DNA of 64,000 bases from Methylomagnum ishizawai. GTDB lineage: Bacteria; Pseudomonadota; Gammaproteobacteria; Methylococcales; Methylococcaceae. The position numbers were made by a program, and so were the translations under genes. Numbering within the stretch: the first letter of the stretch is position 1; every line of letters starts with the position of its first letter. The notes under the pieces were generated by a model, which was not told the origin of the DNA, did not search any database, and saw only the letters and a list, made by a program, of their open reading frames with translations. Shown here piece after piece: positions 24,407-32,710 of the stretch. The DNA lies in assembly GCF_900155475.1 (NCBI RefSeq), contig NZ_FXAM01000001.1, forward strand, positions 1,289,501-1,353,500, in the 5' to 3' direction.

Positions 24407-25447
24407 ATGGGCATCCTTTCCGATACCGGGCGCAGACGCGCCGAAGAGTTCCGTTCCCAGTTGCGGCAGTTCCATGGCGCGACCGATGGCGTCCAGGCGT
24501 TCACGGTCGATCCCGCCCGCGCCCAGGAAATCCACCTGCTGATGGCGCAAGACGCCTCCCCGTACTTGGGCCTGATCGACAACCAGCCACGCTCCGATAT
24601 GCGAGGCGACGTGCTGTACATGGGCGATTCCGGCCTTGTGTCCAGCCGCACCAATACCGCCGCGCCGGGCACTGAGCGCACCCTGAAGAGCGTCCACAGC
24701 CTCGATAAAAACACCTATGACATGTACCCGGTGGAGCGGGACATCAAGATCGGTTATTCCGTCATCGACTCGTGGTCGCACCTCCCCAACTTCATGGATG
24801 TGTGGGCAGCGATGGTCCGCCGCGCTATCGGCAACGATATTTTGCGAGTGGGCTGGAACGGCACGTCCTACGCCGCAAGCACCGATATGACCACCTATCC
24901 GCAGGGCCAGGACGTGGCTAAGGGCTGGCTGGAATTGGCACGCGACTCCGATTCCGCCGAAGACTACTACGTGGACGGTTCGGGCGGCGAGGTGGCGCTG
25001 GGTTCGGAGGAGTTCCCGAACTTGGATTACATCGTGGCCACGACCAAAGGCCGAGTGCATGTGGTGTACCGCAATGACCCGAACTTGGTGGCGATTGTTT
25101 CGCAAAACCTGATCGACCATGAAGAGCAGCAGTTTTACAAGCAGAACGGGCGCAAGCCGACTGAGAAATCCAAGTTGCTGGAAAACGGCATCATCGTGAA
25201 AACCTACGGTGGACTGCCCGCCTATTCCCCGCCGTTCCTGCCCGATGGCGTGGTGGGCTGCACTACATGGAAAAACCTACAGCGCCTCTTTCAGCCGTCC
25301 AGTATGCGCCGCAAGGTCGAGGACAAGCCGGAACTCAACGCCTACGCCGACTGGAACAGCGACAACGAATGCTACGCCATCGGCGACTACCGGGCCTTCG
25401 CCCTGGTCGATGGCATCACTATCGAAGAAACCCAGCCGCTTGAATAA
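24407..25447 (+). CDS. N: Major capsid protein (P2 gpN family)
   Basis: This encodes 346 residues. Family features include QEIHLLMAQDASPYLGLIDN, VERDIKIGYSVIDSWSHLPN and YDW-type C-terminal sequence NAYADWNSDNECYAIGDYRA. The mature N-terminus is expected after cleavage by gpO near residue 30 in the family. It forms the icosahedral shell. A GGAAACCGAC sequence precedes the ATG. It follows the scaffold by 26 bases. Confidence 0.9.
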   Translation: MGILSDTGRRRAEEFRSQLRQFHGATDGVQAFTVDPARAQEIHLLMAQDASPYLGLIDNQPRSDMRGDVLYMGDSGLVSSRTNTAAPGTERTLKSVHSLDKNTYDMYPVERDIKIGYSVIDSWSHLPNFMDVWAAMVRRAIGNDILRVGWNGTSYAASTDMTTYPQGQDVAKGWLELARDSDSAEDYYVDGSGGEVALGSEEFPNLDYIVATTKGRVHVVYRNDPNLVAIVSQNLIDHEEQQFYKQNGRKPTEKSKLLENGIIVKTYGGLPAYSPPFLPDGVVGCTTWKNLQRLFQPSSMRRKVEDKPELNAYADWNSDNECYAIGDYRAFALVDGITIEETQPLE

Positions 25448-25474
25448 GCGCCCCTACCCAGCGCAGAGGCAAAC

Positions 25475-25867
25475 ATGAGCATCATCAAAGCCATCCGCCA
25501 CCGGGCGCGGAGCATGGTCGAGCATATCCGCAACGCCATCGGCGCATCCGCCGTCAACGCGGTCAAGGCCACGGACATCCTCGACCTGGGCGCTGTTCAC
25601 AGTTTCACCAAGATTGTCGCCGTCAAGCGCGGCTTGGCCAGCACCGGGGAAACCCTGCTGATCGAGCAAGCCCACGATGGCGATCAAGAGTCGCCCACTT
25701 GGGTATCGTGCCCGGCGGCGGCATTGACCGGCCTCGTGTCCAGCCCGGCCAGCGCCGCCAATATGGTGGTGGCGGCGGTGCCCACGGCGCGGTGGGTGCG
25801 CGTCAAGCACACCAACGGCAGCGACAACGCCCAAACGGCGCTGATCCTGGAACTCACCGCGCAATAG
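25475..25867 (+). CDS. Prophage head-region protein, candidate decoration protein
   Basis: This encodes 130 residues and is not part of the standard P2 gene set. The N-terminus is a short basic helix (IIKAIRHRARSMVEHIRNAI); the remainder is beta-rich (GAVHSFTKIVAVKRGLASTG.. ALILELTAQ). Insertion between the major capsid and small-terminase genes suggests a virion head component such as a decoration protein, but no family was recognised. Confidence 0.6.
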   Translation: MSIIKAIRHRARSMVEHIRNAIGASAVNAVKATDILDLGAVHSFTKIVAVKRGLASTGETLLIEQAHDGDQESPTWVSCPAAALTGLVSSPASAANMVVAAVPTARWVRVKHTNGSDNAQTALILELTAQ

Positions 25868-25874
25868 GCCAGCC

Positions 25875-26744
25875 ATGAACCCGCTATCCCGCATCGCGGC
25901 AAAGCGCCGCGAACAGAAGGCGCAAGCCCAGGCCAAGCCGAAGGCGCAAGTCCCGGCCCCGGCCCACCTGAACCCCTTGGCCCGGATCGCCGCCAAACGG
26001 CGCGAACAGAAAGCCCAGGACGAGGCCATGCCGCCGGCACAAGCCCCGACCCGCCGGAACCGCCTGCCGCCCGCGAATGCCCAGCGCAACGCACCGCCCG
26101 AGGCCGCGCCGGAACCCATCGCCGCCGACGAGGCATCGCCCGTCGCCCTGGGCCACATCGCGCAATATCAAGCGGCGGTGGATGCCCATATCGCGGCCAT
26201 GGCCCCGATGAAAGACCTGACCGAGCGGCAAGCCTACAAGGCGGCGACGGCCCTGCCCGAGATCATGCCCTTCGTGGATGGCTACATCGACAACGGCGAC
26301 CGTTACCCAAACAGCGTGGCGGTGCAGGCGATGATCTGGCTGTTCGACGTGGGCAATATCGGGCGGGCCCTGTCGCTGGCGTTCCGCCTGATCGCCCAGG
26401 GCATTCATCCCATGCCCAATCGGTTCGACCGGGACATGCGGACCTTCGTCTGCGATGCCCTGTATGACTGGGCATCCGAACAACTGAAGGCCGGGCAAGA
26501 CGCGGCACCGTATCTGCCGCAGTTGCTATTCGCCATCGAGGCGAACAAGTGGCCGCTACACCCGGCGGTGATTTCCAAGCTCTACGTGATGGCGGCCAAG
26601 CACCTGGAACGGCTGCAACTATTCGGCGAAGCCGCGAGCGCATGTATGCGAGCCATGGAGGCAAACCCCGAGGGCCATGGCTGCAAAGGGCTGTATGCCC
26701 GCTGCTTGCAGGCGCAGAAACTGGCGGACCAAGCCAGCGCATAA
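25875..26744 (+). CDS. M: Small terminase subunit (P2 gpM family) with a duplicated basic N-terminus
   Basis: This encodes 289 residues. The C-terminal 190 residues match gpM (DLTERQAYKAATALPEIMPF, IWLFDVGNIGRALSLAFRLI, DRDMRTFVCDALYDWASEQL). The N-terminus contains a tandem duplication: NPLSRIAAKRREQKAQ at residue 2 and NPLARIAAKRREQKAQ at about 32, each followed by an Ala/Pro/Lys linker. P2 gpM has one such N-terminal basic segment, and it lies in the DNA-binding part of the protein. It recognises packaging sites together with gpP. Confidence 0.85.
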   Translation: MNPLSRIAAKRREQKAQAQAKPKAQVPAPAHLNPLARIAAKRREQKAQDEAMPPAQAPTRRNRLPPANAQRNAPPEAAPEPIAADEASPVALGHIAQYQAAVDAHIAAMAPMKDLTERQAYKAATALPEIMPFVDGYIDNGDRYPNSVAVQAMIWLFDVGNIGRALSLAFRLIAQGIHPMPNRFDRDMRTFVCDALYDWASEQLKAGQDAAPYLPQLLFAIEANKWPLHPAVISKLYVMAAKHLERLQLFGEAASACMRAMEANPEGHGCKGLYARCLQAQKLADQASA

Positions 26745-26769
26745 CGATTACATCATTTGGGATATAGCC

Positions 26770-27102
26770 ATGTTTGACTGGATTAAATGGCTTTTTAAAA
26801 AGCCTGCGGCTTCCTCCAATAAGCAGCCGACGAGATTACCGAAAGCTCCACCCAGACCAGCACAAACCAGTGTCACAAAGATTCATCCAGCCGAATCACG
26901 GCGAGCCGATGACGATTATTTGGCAAGCCCGCTTCACCCATTAAATCAGGCGCTGCTTAACAGTTCCGCGAGTACCGACGCCGGGCATTGCTCATCAAGT
27001 CATTACAGCGGCTATAGCGACACGGGATCATCGGCGGGCGATAGCGGATCGAGTACCTGTGGCTGTGATTCCGGTTCATCTTCTGGATGTTCATCCGATT
27101 AA
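26770..27102 (+). CDS. Ser/Cys-rich low-complexity protein (probable moron)
   Basis: This encodes 110 residues from ATG 26770. A short amphipathic N-terminus (MFDWIKWLFKKPAAS) and a basic Pro-rich part (PTRLPKAPPRPAQTSVTKIH) precede a C-terminal tail rich in Ser, Gly, Asp and Cys (about 80-110). The gene is more AT-rich than the surrounding head genes and has no P2 counterpart, so it is a likely insertion. The Ser/Cys tail resembles tails of small membrane-associated bacterial proteins of unknown function. No function is proposed. Confidence 0.55.
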   Translation: MFDWIKWLFKKPAASSNKQPTRLPKAPPRPAQTSVTKIHPAESRRADDDYLASPLHPLNQALLNSSASTDAGHCSSSHYSGYSDTGSSAGDSGSSTCGCDSGSSSGCSSD

Positions 27103-27206
27103 CAACGATTCCTCCCCGCCGGGGCGGGCGAGGTGAAGGCGTGGGATTTTCAAGCTTTCCCAGCTCGCCGGACCCCCGTTCGCACCGGCCCTAATTCGGA
27201 GCCACC

Positions 27207-27743
27207 ATGGCCGCACTCACCGGCAAGCCACCGTCCACCCTGAGCCGCACCATCGGCAACGATGGGTTTTGGCCGGACGTGGACGTGCGGGCCTGGATAG
27301 AGGCGCACCGCATCCCGGCGGAATATCAGGACGCCCTGATCCTGGAATGCCTGCGGACGGCCATGGTGGAAATGAACCGCGACTTACGCGAGTGCAAGGC
27401 CGCGGCGATAGCCCTCGGCCATGACCGCCTCGTGGCGGACCCGGCCATCAACGATAGCGACCTTGTGACCTGGGCCGAGGCCCACCCCGAACTGATCGAC
27501 GGGGAGCCCGTGGTGGCCGTGCTGTACCGCAACGCCGCGTACAACCTCGCCAAGGCCAAAGCCTTGCGCCGGTTCGCCACCATCGACCGCCGCCCCGTCG
27601 CCGAGAACGAAGCCAAATCGGGGCCGGACACCGAGGCGTACTTCCTGGACGAAGCCCAGCAAAACCTGGGTGGAATCCAGATGCGGATGCTGCCGGGCAA
27701 CCCCGGCAAGACCAACCACGGCGTGTACGTGGCGTTGCTATGA
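27207..27743 (+). CDS. L: Head completion protein (P2 gpL family)
   Basis: This encodes 178 residues. Conserved blocks are NDGFWPDVDVRAWIEAHRIP, DALILECLRTAMVEMNRDLR and YRNAAYNLAKAKALRRFATI. gpL stabilises the filled capsid and forms part of the head-tail connector. Its end overlaps the start of the next gene (ATGA), giving coupled translation of connector genes. Confidence 0.85.
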   Translation: MAALTGKPPSTLSRTIGNDGFWPDVDVRAWIEAHRIPAEYQDALILECLRTAMVEMNRDLRECKAAAIALGHDRLVADPAINDSDLVTWAEAHPELIDGEPVVAVLYRNAAYNLAKAKALRRFATIDRRPVAENEAKSGPDTEAYFLDEAQQNLGGIQMRMLPGNPGKTNHGVYVALL

Positions 27744-28192
27744 ACAAGTTGGCCGCGCTCGCCCAATTCCTCTATGCCCTGGACCTCGTGGCATCGGAGC
27801 AAATCGACGCCTGGGCCGAGGATATGAGTCTGGTTCCGCGCTACCAGAGCCGGGGCGATGGCGGCGTGATCCTGTTCGAGCGCTGGTATACCGCATGGTT
27901 TGTGTTCGAGCGCTGGCCGCACCAGAACATCGACGTGGATATCCTGCTTTCCCACATCATGGTGTGGCTGCTGGCCAACGATCCCGAGCGGGACCGGGAC
28001 CGGGGCGAAACCGATCCCGAGATCGACGTGGACATCCTGGACAACAACCTCGCGGACTTGACCGTCACGATCCGCTTCCGCGAAGAGGTGGGCATCGTCC
28101 CGGACGCAGCCGGGGCCATCGAATACCAGGGCCAGCGCTGGCGGGTCGAAACGCCCGCCGTGTGGCCCGCCGAGGCCGGGGAGATCGCCTGA
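27740..28192 (+). CDS. R: Tail completion protein (P2 gpR family)
   Basis: This encodes 150 residues. It starts inside the stop of L (ATGA) and ends in overlap with S. The sequence LAALAQFLYALDLVASEQID and WYTAWFVFERWPHQNIDVDI resembles gpR-like proteins that cap the tail before head joining. A conserved run of acidic residues lies in DPERDRDRGETDPEIDVDIL. Confidence 0.75.
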   Translation: MNKLAALAQFLYALDLVASEQIDAWAEDMSLVPRYQSRGDGGVILFERWYTAWFVFERWPHQNIDVDILLSHIMVWLLANDPERDRDRGETDPEIDVDILDNNLADLTVTIRFREEVGIVPDAAGAIEYQGQRWRVETPAVWPAEAGEIA

Positions 28193-28893
28193 TGCCCGCC
28201 ACAATCCGCGTTGAGGTGAAGGGCAAGCTGGCGGCGCGGGAACAGCTACGGCTGTTGGCCCTGCCCGAAGCCAAGCGCCGCCGCATCCTGGGTCGCGTAG
28301 CCCGCAAGGTGGCGATGGATGCGAAAAAGCGAATCTCCAGGCAAACCGACCTGGGCGGCGCGAAGTATCCGAAGCGCCACAAGCGCCGCAAGGATGGCCG
28401 CAAGATGCTGGCCGGGCTGCGTGGGCGGCTGGCGGTGGTGGCGGTGTCCGGGGTGGAAGCCAAGATCGGTTTCAAGGATGGCCGGACCGGCGCCATCGCC
28501 AGCCAACAACAAAACGGCGCGTCCCAAACCGTGACGGCGGCCAGCCTGAAGCGGGCCGACCCGAGGCGGCAGAGGAACGGACGCCACGATCTACAGGCGG
28601 GGCTGATGGCAACGCCTCGACAGGCCAAGGTGCTGGCCGACGAGTTGAACGCGAAGTTCCGGCGCAAGGGAAGCGGCTGGAAAAAGCAAAGCAAGCGCTG
28701 GATCACGCAGAACATTTCCATGCTCCAGGCGGGCGCGATCATTAGATCGATGCGTGGCGGCGGGAAGGCGAGTTGGAATACCACGTTACCGCCCAGGAGC
28801 TTTTTGGGACTGCCGGAAGAACCTGAACTTGATCCTTACGTCCAGGAACTCCGGCAACGGATTTTTGAAATGTGCAAGGCGAAGGGCATGTAG
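28192..28893 (+). CDS. S: Tail completion/virion morphogenesis protein (P2 gpS family)
   Basis: This encodes 233 residues from the ATG that overlaps the R stop. It is strongly basic and matches the phage virion morphogenesis family: LRLLALPEAKRRRILGRVAR, KVAMDAKKRISRQTDLGGAK and NEL-type NAKFRRKGSGWKKQSKRWIT. In P2, gpS acts with gpR in tail completion. The next gene (sheath) starts 34 bases later. Confidence 0.78.
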   Translation: MPATIRVEVKGKLAAREQLRLLALPEAKRRRILGRVARKVAMDAKKRISRQTDLGGAKYPKRHKRRKDGRKMLAGLRGRLAVVAVSGVEAKIGFKDGRTGAIASQQQNGASQTVTAASLKRADPRRQRNGRHDLQAGLMATPRQAKVLADELNAKFRRKGSGWKKQSKRWITQNISMLQAGAIIRSMRGGGKASWNTTLPPRSFLGLPEEPELDPYVQELRQRIFEMCKAKGM

Positions 28894-28927
28894 CCCGAGC
28901 CTTGAGCAACACACCAGAGGTGAACCC

Positions 28928-30058
28928 ATGGCCCTAGGCTCTGTATCCGTCATCGCCGCCAACCAGCAACAAGGCGAAGTCACGGCGATTGAAAAGTATT
29001 TTTTGTTCGTGGGCATCGGACCCGAGCATGTCGGCGAACTGGTGTTCTTGAACGCGCAAAGCGACCTGGACGCCGAACTCGGCAGCGCGTCCAGCCAACT
29101 GAAAACCCAGGTGGCGGCGGCGCAGTTGAACGGCGGCGAGAACTGGGCGTGCATCGCCGCGCCCATCGCCGAATCGACCGATTGGGACGCGGCGGTCGAT
29201 CTCGGTACGGGCTACGCCAAGGGCGTGGAAGCGGTGGTGGATTGCCGCGTCATCAACGGCAATGCGAATCGGTTAACGCAAAGCCAGAACAAGGCGGACG
29301 CGCTGCTGGCCGCCACCGGACGCCGCATATTTTTCATGATCGCCGCCGCCGCCATCAACAACGACGCCGAGGACGGCCAATCCTGGAGCGATTACATCAC
29401 CGACACCGCCGCCATCGTTACCAATGCCGTAGCGCCCCGCGTCATGATCGTCCCGCTGATTTTCCCGGACGCCCTGGGCATCCTGGCCGGGCGGTTGTGC
29501 CGGGCCGATGTGTCCATCGCCGACAGCCCGATGCGGGTGGCGACCGGCACGATCCTCGGTCGTTCGTCGGCGGATTTGCCGGTGGATATGGACGGTGTGA
29601 CCTATAGCAATGCCCATGCCCTGGCCCTCAACAACGCCCGCTTGACCGTGCCCCAGGTCTACGCCGATCAAGCCGGGGTGTATTGGAGCGACGGGCAGAT
29701 GTTGGACGTGGAAGGCGGGGATTTCCAGGTGGTGGAAAACCTGCGGGTGGTGGACAAGGCGGCGCGGCGCGTGCGGCTGATCCTCATTTCCATGGTGGCG
29801 GACCGCCGCCTCAATTCATCGCCCGAATCCATCGCCTGGGCCACCACCCGGCTATCCGCGCCGCTACGCGCGATGGCCAAGTCCTACGTGTTCCAGGGCA
29901 TCCCGTTCGTGGCGGACATAGAACCGCCGCAAGAGGGCGATATCGCCATTCAATGGGTGTCCCGGACCGAGGTGCGGATTTACATGGTGGTGCGGCCTTT
30001 CGAGTCGCCGAAAACCATCACCGCCTACATCGTGCTGGACCTGAGCGCCCCGGCCTAA
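28928..30058 (+). CDS. Contractile tail sheath protein (DUF2586)
   Basis: This encodes 376 residues from ATG 28928, preceded by CAGAGGTGAAC. It matches DUF2586, the sheath type of HP1/K139-like phages rather than P2 gpFI. Typical segments are KYFLFVGIGPEHVGELVFLN, DCRVINGNANRLTQSQNKAD and SPESIAWATTRLSAPLRAMA. The sheath contracts around the tube at infection. Confidence 0.85.
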   Translation: MALGSVSVIAANQQQGEVTAIEKYFLFVGIGPEHVGELVFLNAQSDLDAELGSASSQLKTQVAAAQLNGGENWACIAAPIAESTDWDAAVDLGTGYAKGVEAVVDCRVINGNANRLTQSQNKADALLAATGRRIFFMIAAAAINNDAEDGQSWSDYITDTAAIVTNAVAPRVMIVPLIFPDALGILAGRLCRADVSIADSPMRVATGTILGRSSADLPVDMDGVTYSNAHALALNNARLTVPQVYADQAGVYWSDGQMLDVEGGDFQVVENLRVVDKAARRVRLILISMVADRRLNSSPESIAWATTRLSAPLRAMAKSYVFQGIPFVADIEPPQEGDIAIQWVSRTEVRIYMVVRPFESPKTITAYIVLDLSAPA

Positions 30059-30072
30059 AAGGAAACCGAACC

Positions 30073-30267
30073 ATGCGCCAAGATGAAAAAGTTGCCCTGC
30101 TTAGGGCCGCGCTTATCGGTTTGATCGGGGCGGAAACCGAGCAAGAACTAAAGCAGTTGGAGGTGCAAATGCGGTTGATGCCAGCCCCGGAAGCCGACAA
30201 GGCGGCGGCGATCAATGGCATTCACGCGCTGTTGGCGACGATGCCCACCCAAGAGGAAAAACCATGA
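30073..30267 (+). CDS. Small helical tail-module protein
   Basis: This encodes 64 residues, helical and acidic (EKVALLRAALIGLIGAETEQ ELKQLEVQMRLMPAPEAD). GGAAACCGAACC precedes the ATG, and its TGA overlaps the ATG of the tail tube gene. No domain is recognised. A tail assembly helper is possible from its place between sheath and tube. Confidence 0.6.
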   Translation: MRQDEKVALLRAALIGLIGAETEQELKQLEVQMRLMPAPEADKAAAINGIHALLATMPTQEEKP

Positions 30268-30710
30268 GCCACCTATCCGGCAAGAACTTCCACATCATCA
30301 TCGGCAACACCGCCGTGAACGTGGAGAACATGACGGCCACTATCACCGACAACAGCACCTTCGCCAGCACCAACGGCGTGCCCGATGGCGATATCGACGG
30401 GGATGTGTCGTGCGAGGGCGAACTGGAATTCGGCCTGAAGGAATTCAAGAAGCTGAATGACCAGGCGCAGACCGCCGGTTCCTGGAAAGACCTGGGCGCG
30501 TTCGACATCGTGTGTTCGGGCAGCTTCGGGGAACAATCGGAAAAGCTGGAACTGTTCGGCTGCAAGCTGAAGATTTCCGACCTCGTGAGCATCGACCCGA
30601 AGGCGGCGGAAAAGGTGAAGCGCAAGGTGCCGTTCTATGTGACCTCGCCCGACTTCGTGCGGATCAACGGCGTGCCGTACCTGCGCAAAACCGACACCCA
30701 GGGGCTGTAG
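30264..30710 (+). CDS. Tail tube protein (DUF2597)
   Basis: This encodes 148 residues of the DUF2597 type: SHLSGKNFHIIIGNTAVNVE, ASTNGVPDGDIDGDVSCEGE and KVKRKVPFYVTSPDFVRING. It is the tube partner of the DUF2586 sheath in HP1/K139-type tails. The ATG overlaps the previous stop. Confidence 0.82.
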   Translation: MSHLSGKNFHIIIGNTAVNVENMTATITDNSTFASTNGVPDGDIDGDVSCEGELEFGLKEFKKLNDQAQTAGSWKDLGAFDIVCSGSFGEQSEKLELFGCKLKISDLVSIDPKAAEKVKRKVPFYVTSPDFVRINGVPYLRKTDTQGL

Positions 30711-30712
30711 CC

Positions 30713-31006
30713 ATGGACCCGTGGAAGGCCGCTTTGACTTTGTACGCCCTGGCCGGATTGGGGGCGCTCGCCCATTGGGCCAAGCGCCGCTTGCGCGGCG
30801 AAACCCCGGACGGCTTGTTCGACCACCTGGGCGAGAACTTCGGGCACACCCTGCTGTCGCTGTTCGCCTCGCTGGGGGCGATCACCAGCGAAATCGCCGC
30901 CCTCGTGGCGAACGGTACGCCCGTGGACGGTTCGCCGCAGTCGCTGGCCCTGGCCTTCCTGACCGGCTACGGCGCGGATTCGGCGCTGAACAAGGGGAGC
31001 GGGTGA
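30713..31006 (+). CDS. Membrane protein, holin candidate
   Basis: This encodes 97 residues with a hydrophobic N-terminal helix (AALTLYALAGLGALAHWAKR) and a second hydrophobic region (HTLLSLFASLGAITSEIAAL), then a third weak one near the C-terminus. The size, helices and location just before the lysozyme genes suggest a holin, though no holin family was recognised. Confidence 0.6.
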   Translation: MDPWKAALTLYALAGLGALAHWAKRRLRGETPDGLFDHLGENFGHTLLSLFASLGAITSEIAALVANGTPVDGSPQSLALAFLTGYGADSALNKGSG

Positions 31007-31007
31007 C

Positions 31008-31301
31008 ATGGCGGTGAACGGGCAGAACATCACGCTGCGCGATGCCTTGACCGCCGCGCTTACAGTGCTGGCGGCGCTGGCCGGGCTGTACATCCATGGC
31101 CTTGAGGGCATGGTGGGCAAACTGAGCGAGCGCATGGAACAGGATACCGCCAAGCTGCACGCCATCGAAACCCAGGTGGCGGCGGGCTATCCGACCAAGG
31201 ACGATTTGGCCCGGTCCATCGGCGGGGTTCACGCCCGCCTGGACCGGATCGAGGACAAGCTGGACGCCCGGATTGGGCCGATTTCCAAACCACACAATTA
31301 G
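31008..31301 (+). CDS. Single-helix membrane protein with coiled coil, lysis module
   Basis: This encodes 97 residues. One membrane helix (LTAALTVLAALAGLYIH, about 13-29) is followed by a coiled coil (MVGKLSERMEQDTAKLHAIE and IGGVHARLDRIEDKLDARI). This is the shape of phage i-spanin-like or holin-accessory proteins. It starts one base after the previous stop. Spanin identity is inference: no partner o-spanin lipoprotein was found next to it. Confidence 0.55.
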   Translation: MAVNGQNITLRDALTAALTVLAALAGLYIHGLEGMVGKLSERMEQDTAKLHAIETQVAAGYPTKDDLARSIGGVHARLDRIEDKLDARIGPISKPHN

Positions 31302-31310
31302 GGGATACCC

Positions 31311-31604
31311 ATGCCAGAGACAACACTATCCATCGGCGCCGTGGACTTCGCGTTCACCGTGGACCACACCGCCATCAACACTTTCCTGAACGACACCACG
31401 CCCGCCGACAAGATCGGCCCCGCGTTCAATTTCGTGATGGGCTGCGTGGCCCCGGATCAAAAAGCGGCGCTCAAAAACGCCTTGACCTCGGGCGGCGAAA
31501 TCAAGGGCATCCTGGCCTTGCAGGTGGCCGGGACGCTGGTGGAAGAAGGGGCCGATACCGTCAAGGTGGCGGTAAAAAAGCCCAAGCCCAAGCCGAGCGC
31601 CTAG
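31311..31604 (+). CDS. Tail assembly chaperone, short form
   Basis: This encodes 97 residues, ending ..VKVAVKKPKPKPSA. It lies between tail tube and tape measure, where P2 gpE and other tail chaperones occur. The codons GTA AAA AAG near the end form a slippery heptamer (31574-31580) from which a longer product is read (listed separately). GGGGATACCC precedes the ATG. Confidence 0.75.
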   Translation: MPETTLSIGAVDFAFTVDHTAINTFLNDTTPADKIGPAFNFVMGCVAPDQKAALKNALTSGGEIKGILALQVAGTLVEEGADTVKVAVKKPKPKPSA

Positions 31605-31771
31605 AGGCGGACGGCTACGGGCAGTTGGTTTGGCTGGCCCGGCACTGGCTCCCAGGCCGCGAGCCGGACCCCGAGACGCTCGGGGCCGCGCTGTGGCTGG
31701 AACAGCGGCACTGGGAACACATGCGGGCGGCGGTGGCGGCGGGTATCGACAAGGCGTTTTCGGGGAAATGA
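31574..31771 (+). other. Programmed -1 frameshift site and extension of the tail chaperone
   Basis: A AAA AAG at 31574-31580 is in the correct phase (zero-frame GTA AAA AAG). A -1 shift reads AQAQAERLEADGYGQLVWLA and continues RHWLPGREPDPETLGAALWL to a TGA at 31769-31771, adding about 63 residues. The extension begins with residues that overlap the short form's Lys-Pro tail. This is the arrangement of gpE/gpE+E' in P2 and gpG/gpGT in lambda, where both forms are needed in a fixed ratio. The following endolysin starts one base after the extension's stop. Confidence 0.8.
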
Positions 31772-31772
31772 C

Positions 31773-32258
31773 ATGGCGGCGAAGCTCAAGAAAAGCCGGT
31801 TGACCGGCGGCGTGCTGGCGGCGGCGGTGGCATTGACCGGGGGCTACGAAGGGCTGCGCACCGTGGCCTATCGCGACCCCATTGGTATCCCCACGATCTG
31901 TTTTGGCGAGACTCGCGGCGTCCGAATGGGCGACCGTGCGACCGCCGACCAATGCCGGATCCTGCTCGGTTCCCGGCTGCGCGAATTCGAGGCGGGCATG
32001 GTGGCATGCCTGGACCGGCCCGAGTCCATCCCGGACGGTGCCTATATCGCGGCGCTAGACCTCACATACAACATCGGGACCGGGGCGTTCTGCAAGTCCA
32101 CTTTGCGGCGCAAGCTCAATGCCGGTGACATCGCCGGGGCGTGCGAAGAGTTCCCCCGGTGGAACAAGGCCGGGGGCGTGGAATGGCCGGGCTTGACCCG
32201 CCGCCGGGCCGAAGAGCGCGAACTGTGCCGCGCTGGGTTCAAGGGGGCGGGGGCATGA
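31773..32258 (+). CDS. GH24 endolysin, possibly of the signal-anchor-release type
   Basis: This encodes 161 residues. The T4-lysozyme-type triad is complete: Glu26, Asp35 and Thr41 in YEGLRTVAYRDPIGIPT (E-x8-D-x5-T). A moderately hydrophobic N-terminal segment (LTGGVLAAAVALTGG, residues 10-24) follows a basic start, as in SAR endolysins that reach the periplasm through Sec. Four cysteines could form disulfides. It cuts peptidoglycan at the end of the lytic cycle. Confidence 0.85.
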   Translation: MAAKLKKSRLTGGVLAAAVALTGGYEGLRTVAYRDPIGIPTICFGETRGVRMGDRATADQCRILLGSRLREFEAGMVACLDRPESIPDGAYIAALDLTYNIGTGAFCKSTLRRKLNAGDIAGACEEFPRWNKAGGVEWPGLTRRRAEERELCRAGFKGAGA

Positions 32259-32707
32259 ACGCGGAAATGCGGCTATCGGCGAACGGCCTGGACGCCATCA
32301 TGCGGATGGAAACCTTCCTGTCGGCCTGGGGGCTGGGCAAGTGGGGGCACGCGGAAATCGGCTACGGCCACATCAAGCGACAGGGGGACATGGTGCCCGA
32401 CCGCTTGACCAAGAACGAGGCTAAAGCGCTGCTGAAGGACGATTGCGAGATCGCGGCCAAGAACATCCGGCTGTATGTCAAGGTGGCGCTGAATCAGCAC
32501 CAGTTCGATGCGTTGGTGTCGCTGGCCTTCAGCCTGGGCCAGCAAAAGCAATCCTTCGCCGGGTGCGAAGTCGCCAAGCGCTTGAACGATGGCGATTATG
32601 CGGGCGCGGCACGGGCCTTCGGGATTTATATCAATGATGGATTGGTGGCTTGCGAATACCTGATCGCCCGGCGACGGGCCGAGCGGGCGCTATTCGAGGG
32701 GCGTTGA
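32255..32707 (+). CDS. Second GH24 lysozyme-like protein with two altered catalytic residues
   Basis: This encodes 150 residues from ATG 32255, overlapping the first endolysin's stop. The fold signature EIGYGH and the C-terminal LVSLAFSLGQQKQSFAGCEV identify the GH24 family. Glu19 aligns with the catalytic Glu, but the Asp and Thr positions are Gly28 and Glu34. There is no signal sequence. It may be a virion or lysis-related wall-binding protein with weak or no activity. It directly precedes the tape measure. Confidence 0.75.
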   Translation: MNAEMRLSANGLDAIMRMETFLSAWGLGKWGHAEIGYGHIKRQGDMVPDRLTKNEAKALLKDDCEIAAKNIRLYVKVALNQHQFDALVSLAFSLGQQKQSFAGCEVAKRLNDGDYAGAARAFGIYINDGLVACEYLIARRRAERALFEGR

Positions 32708-32710
32708 TCC

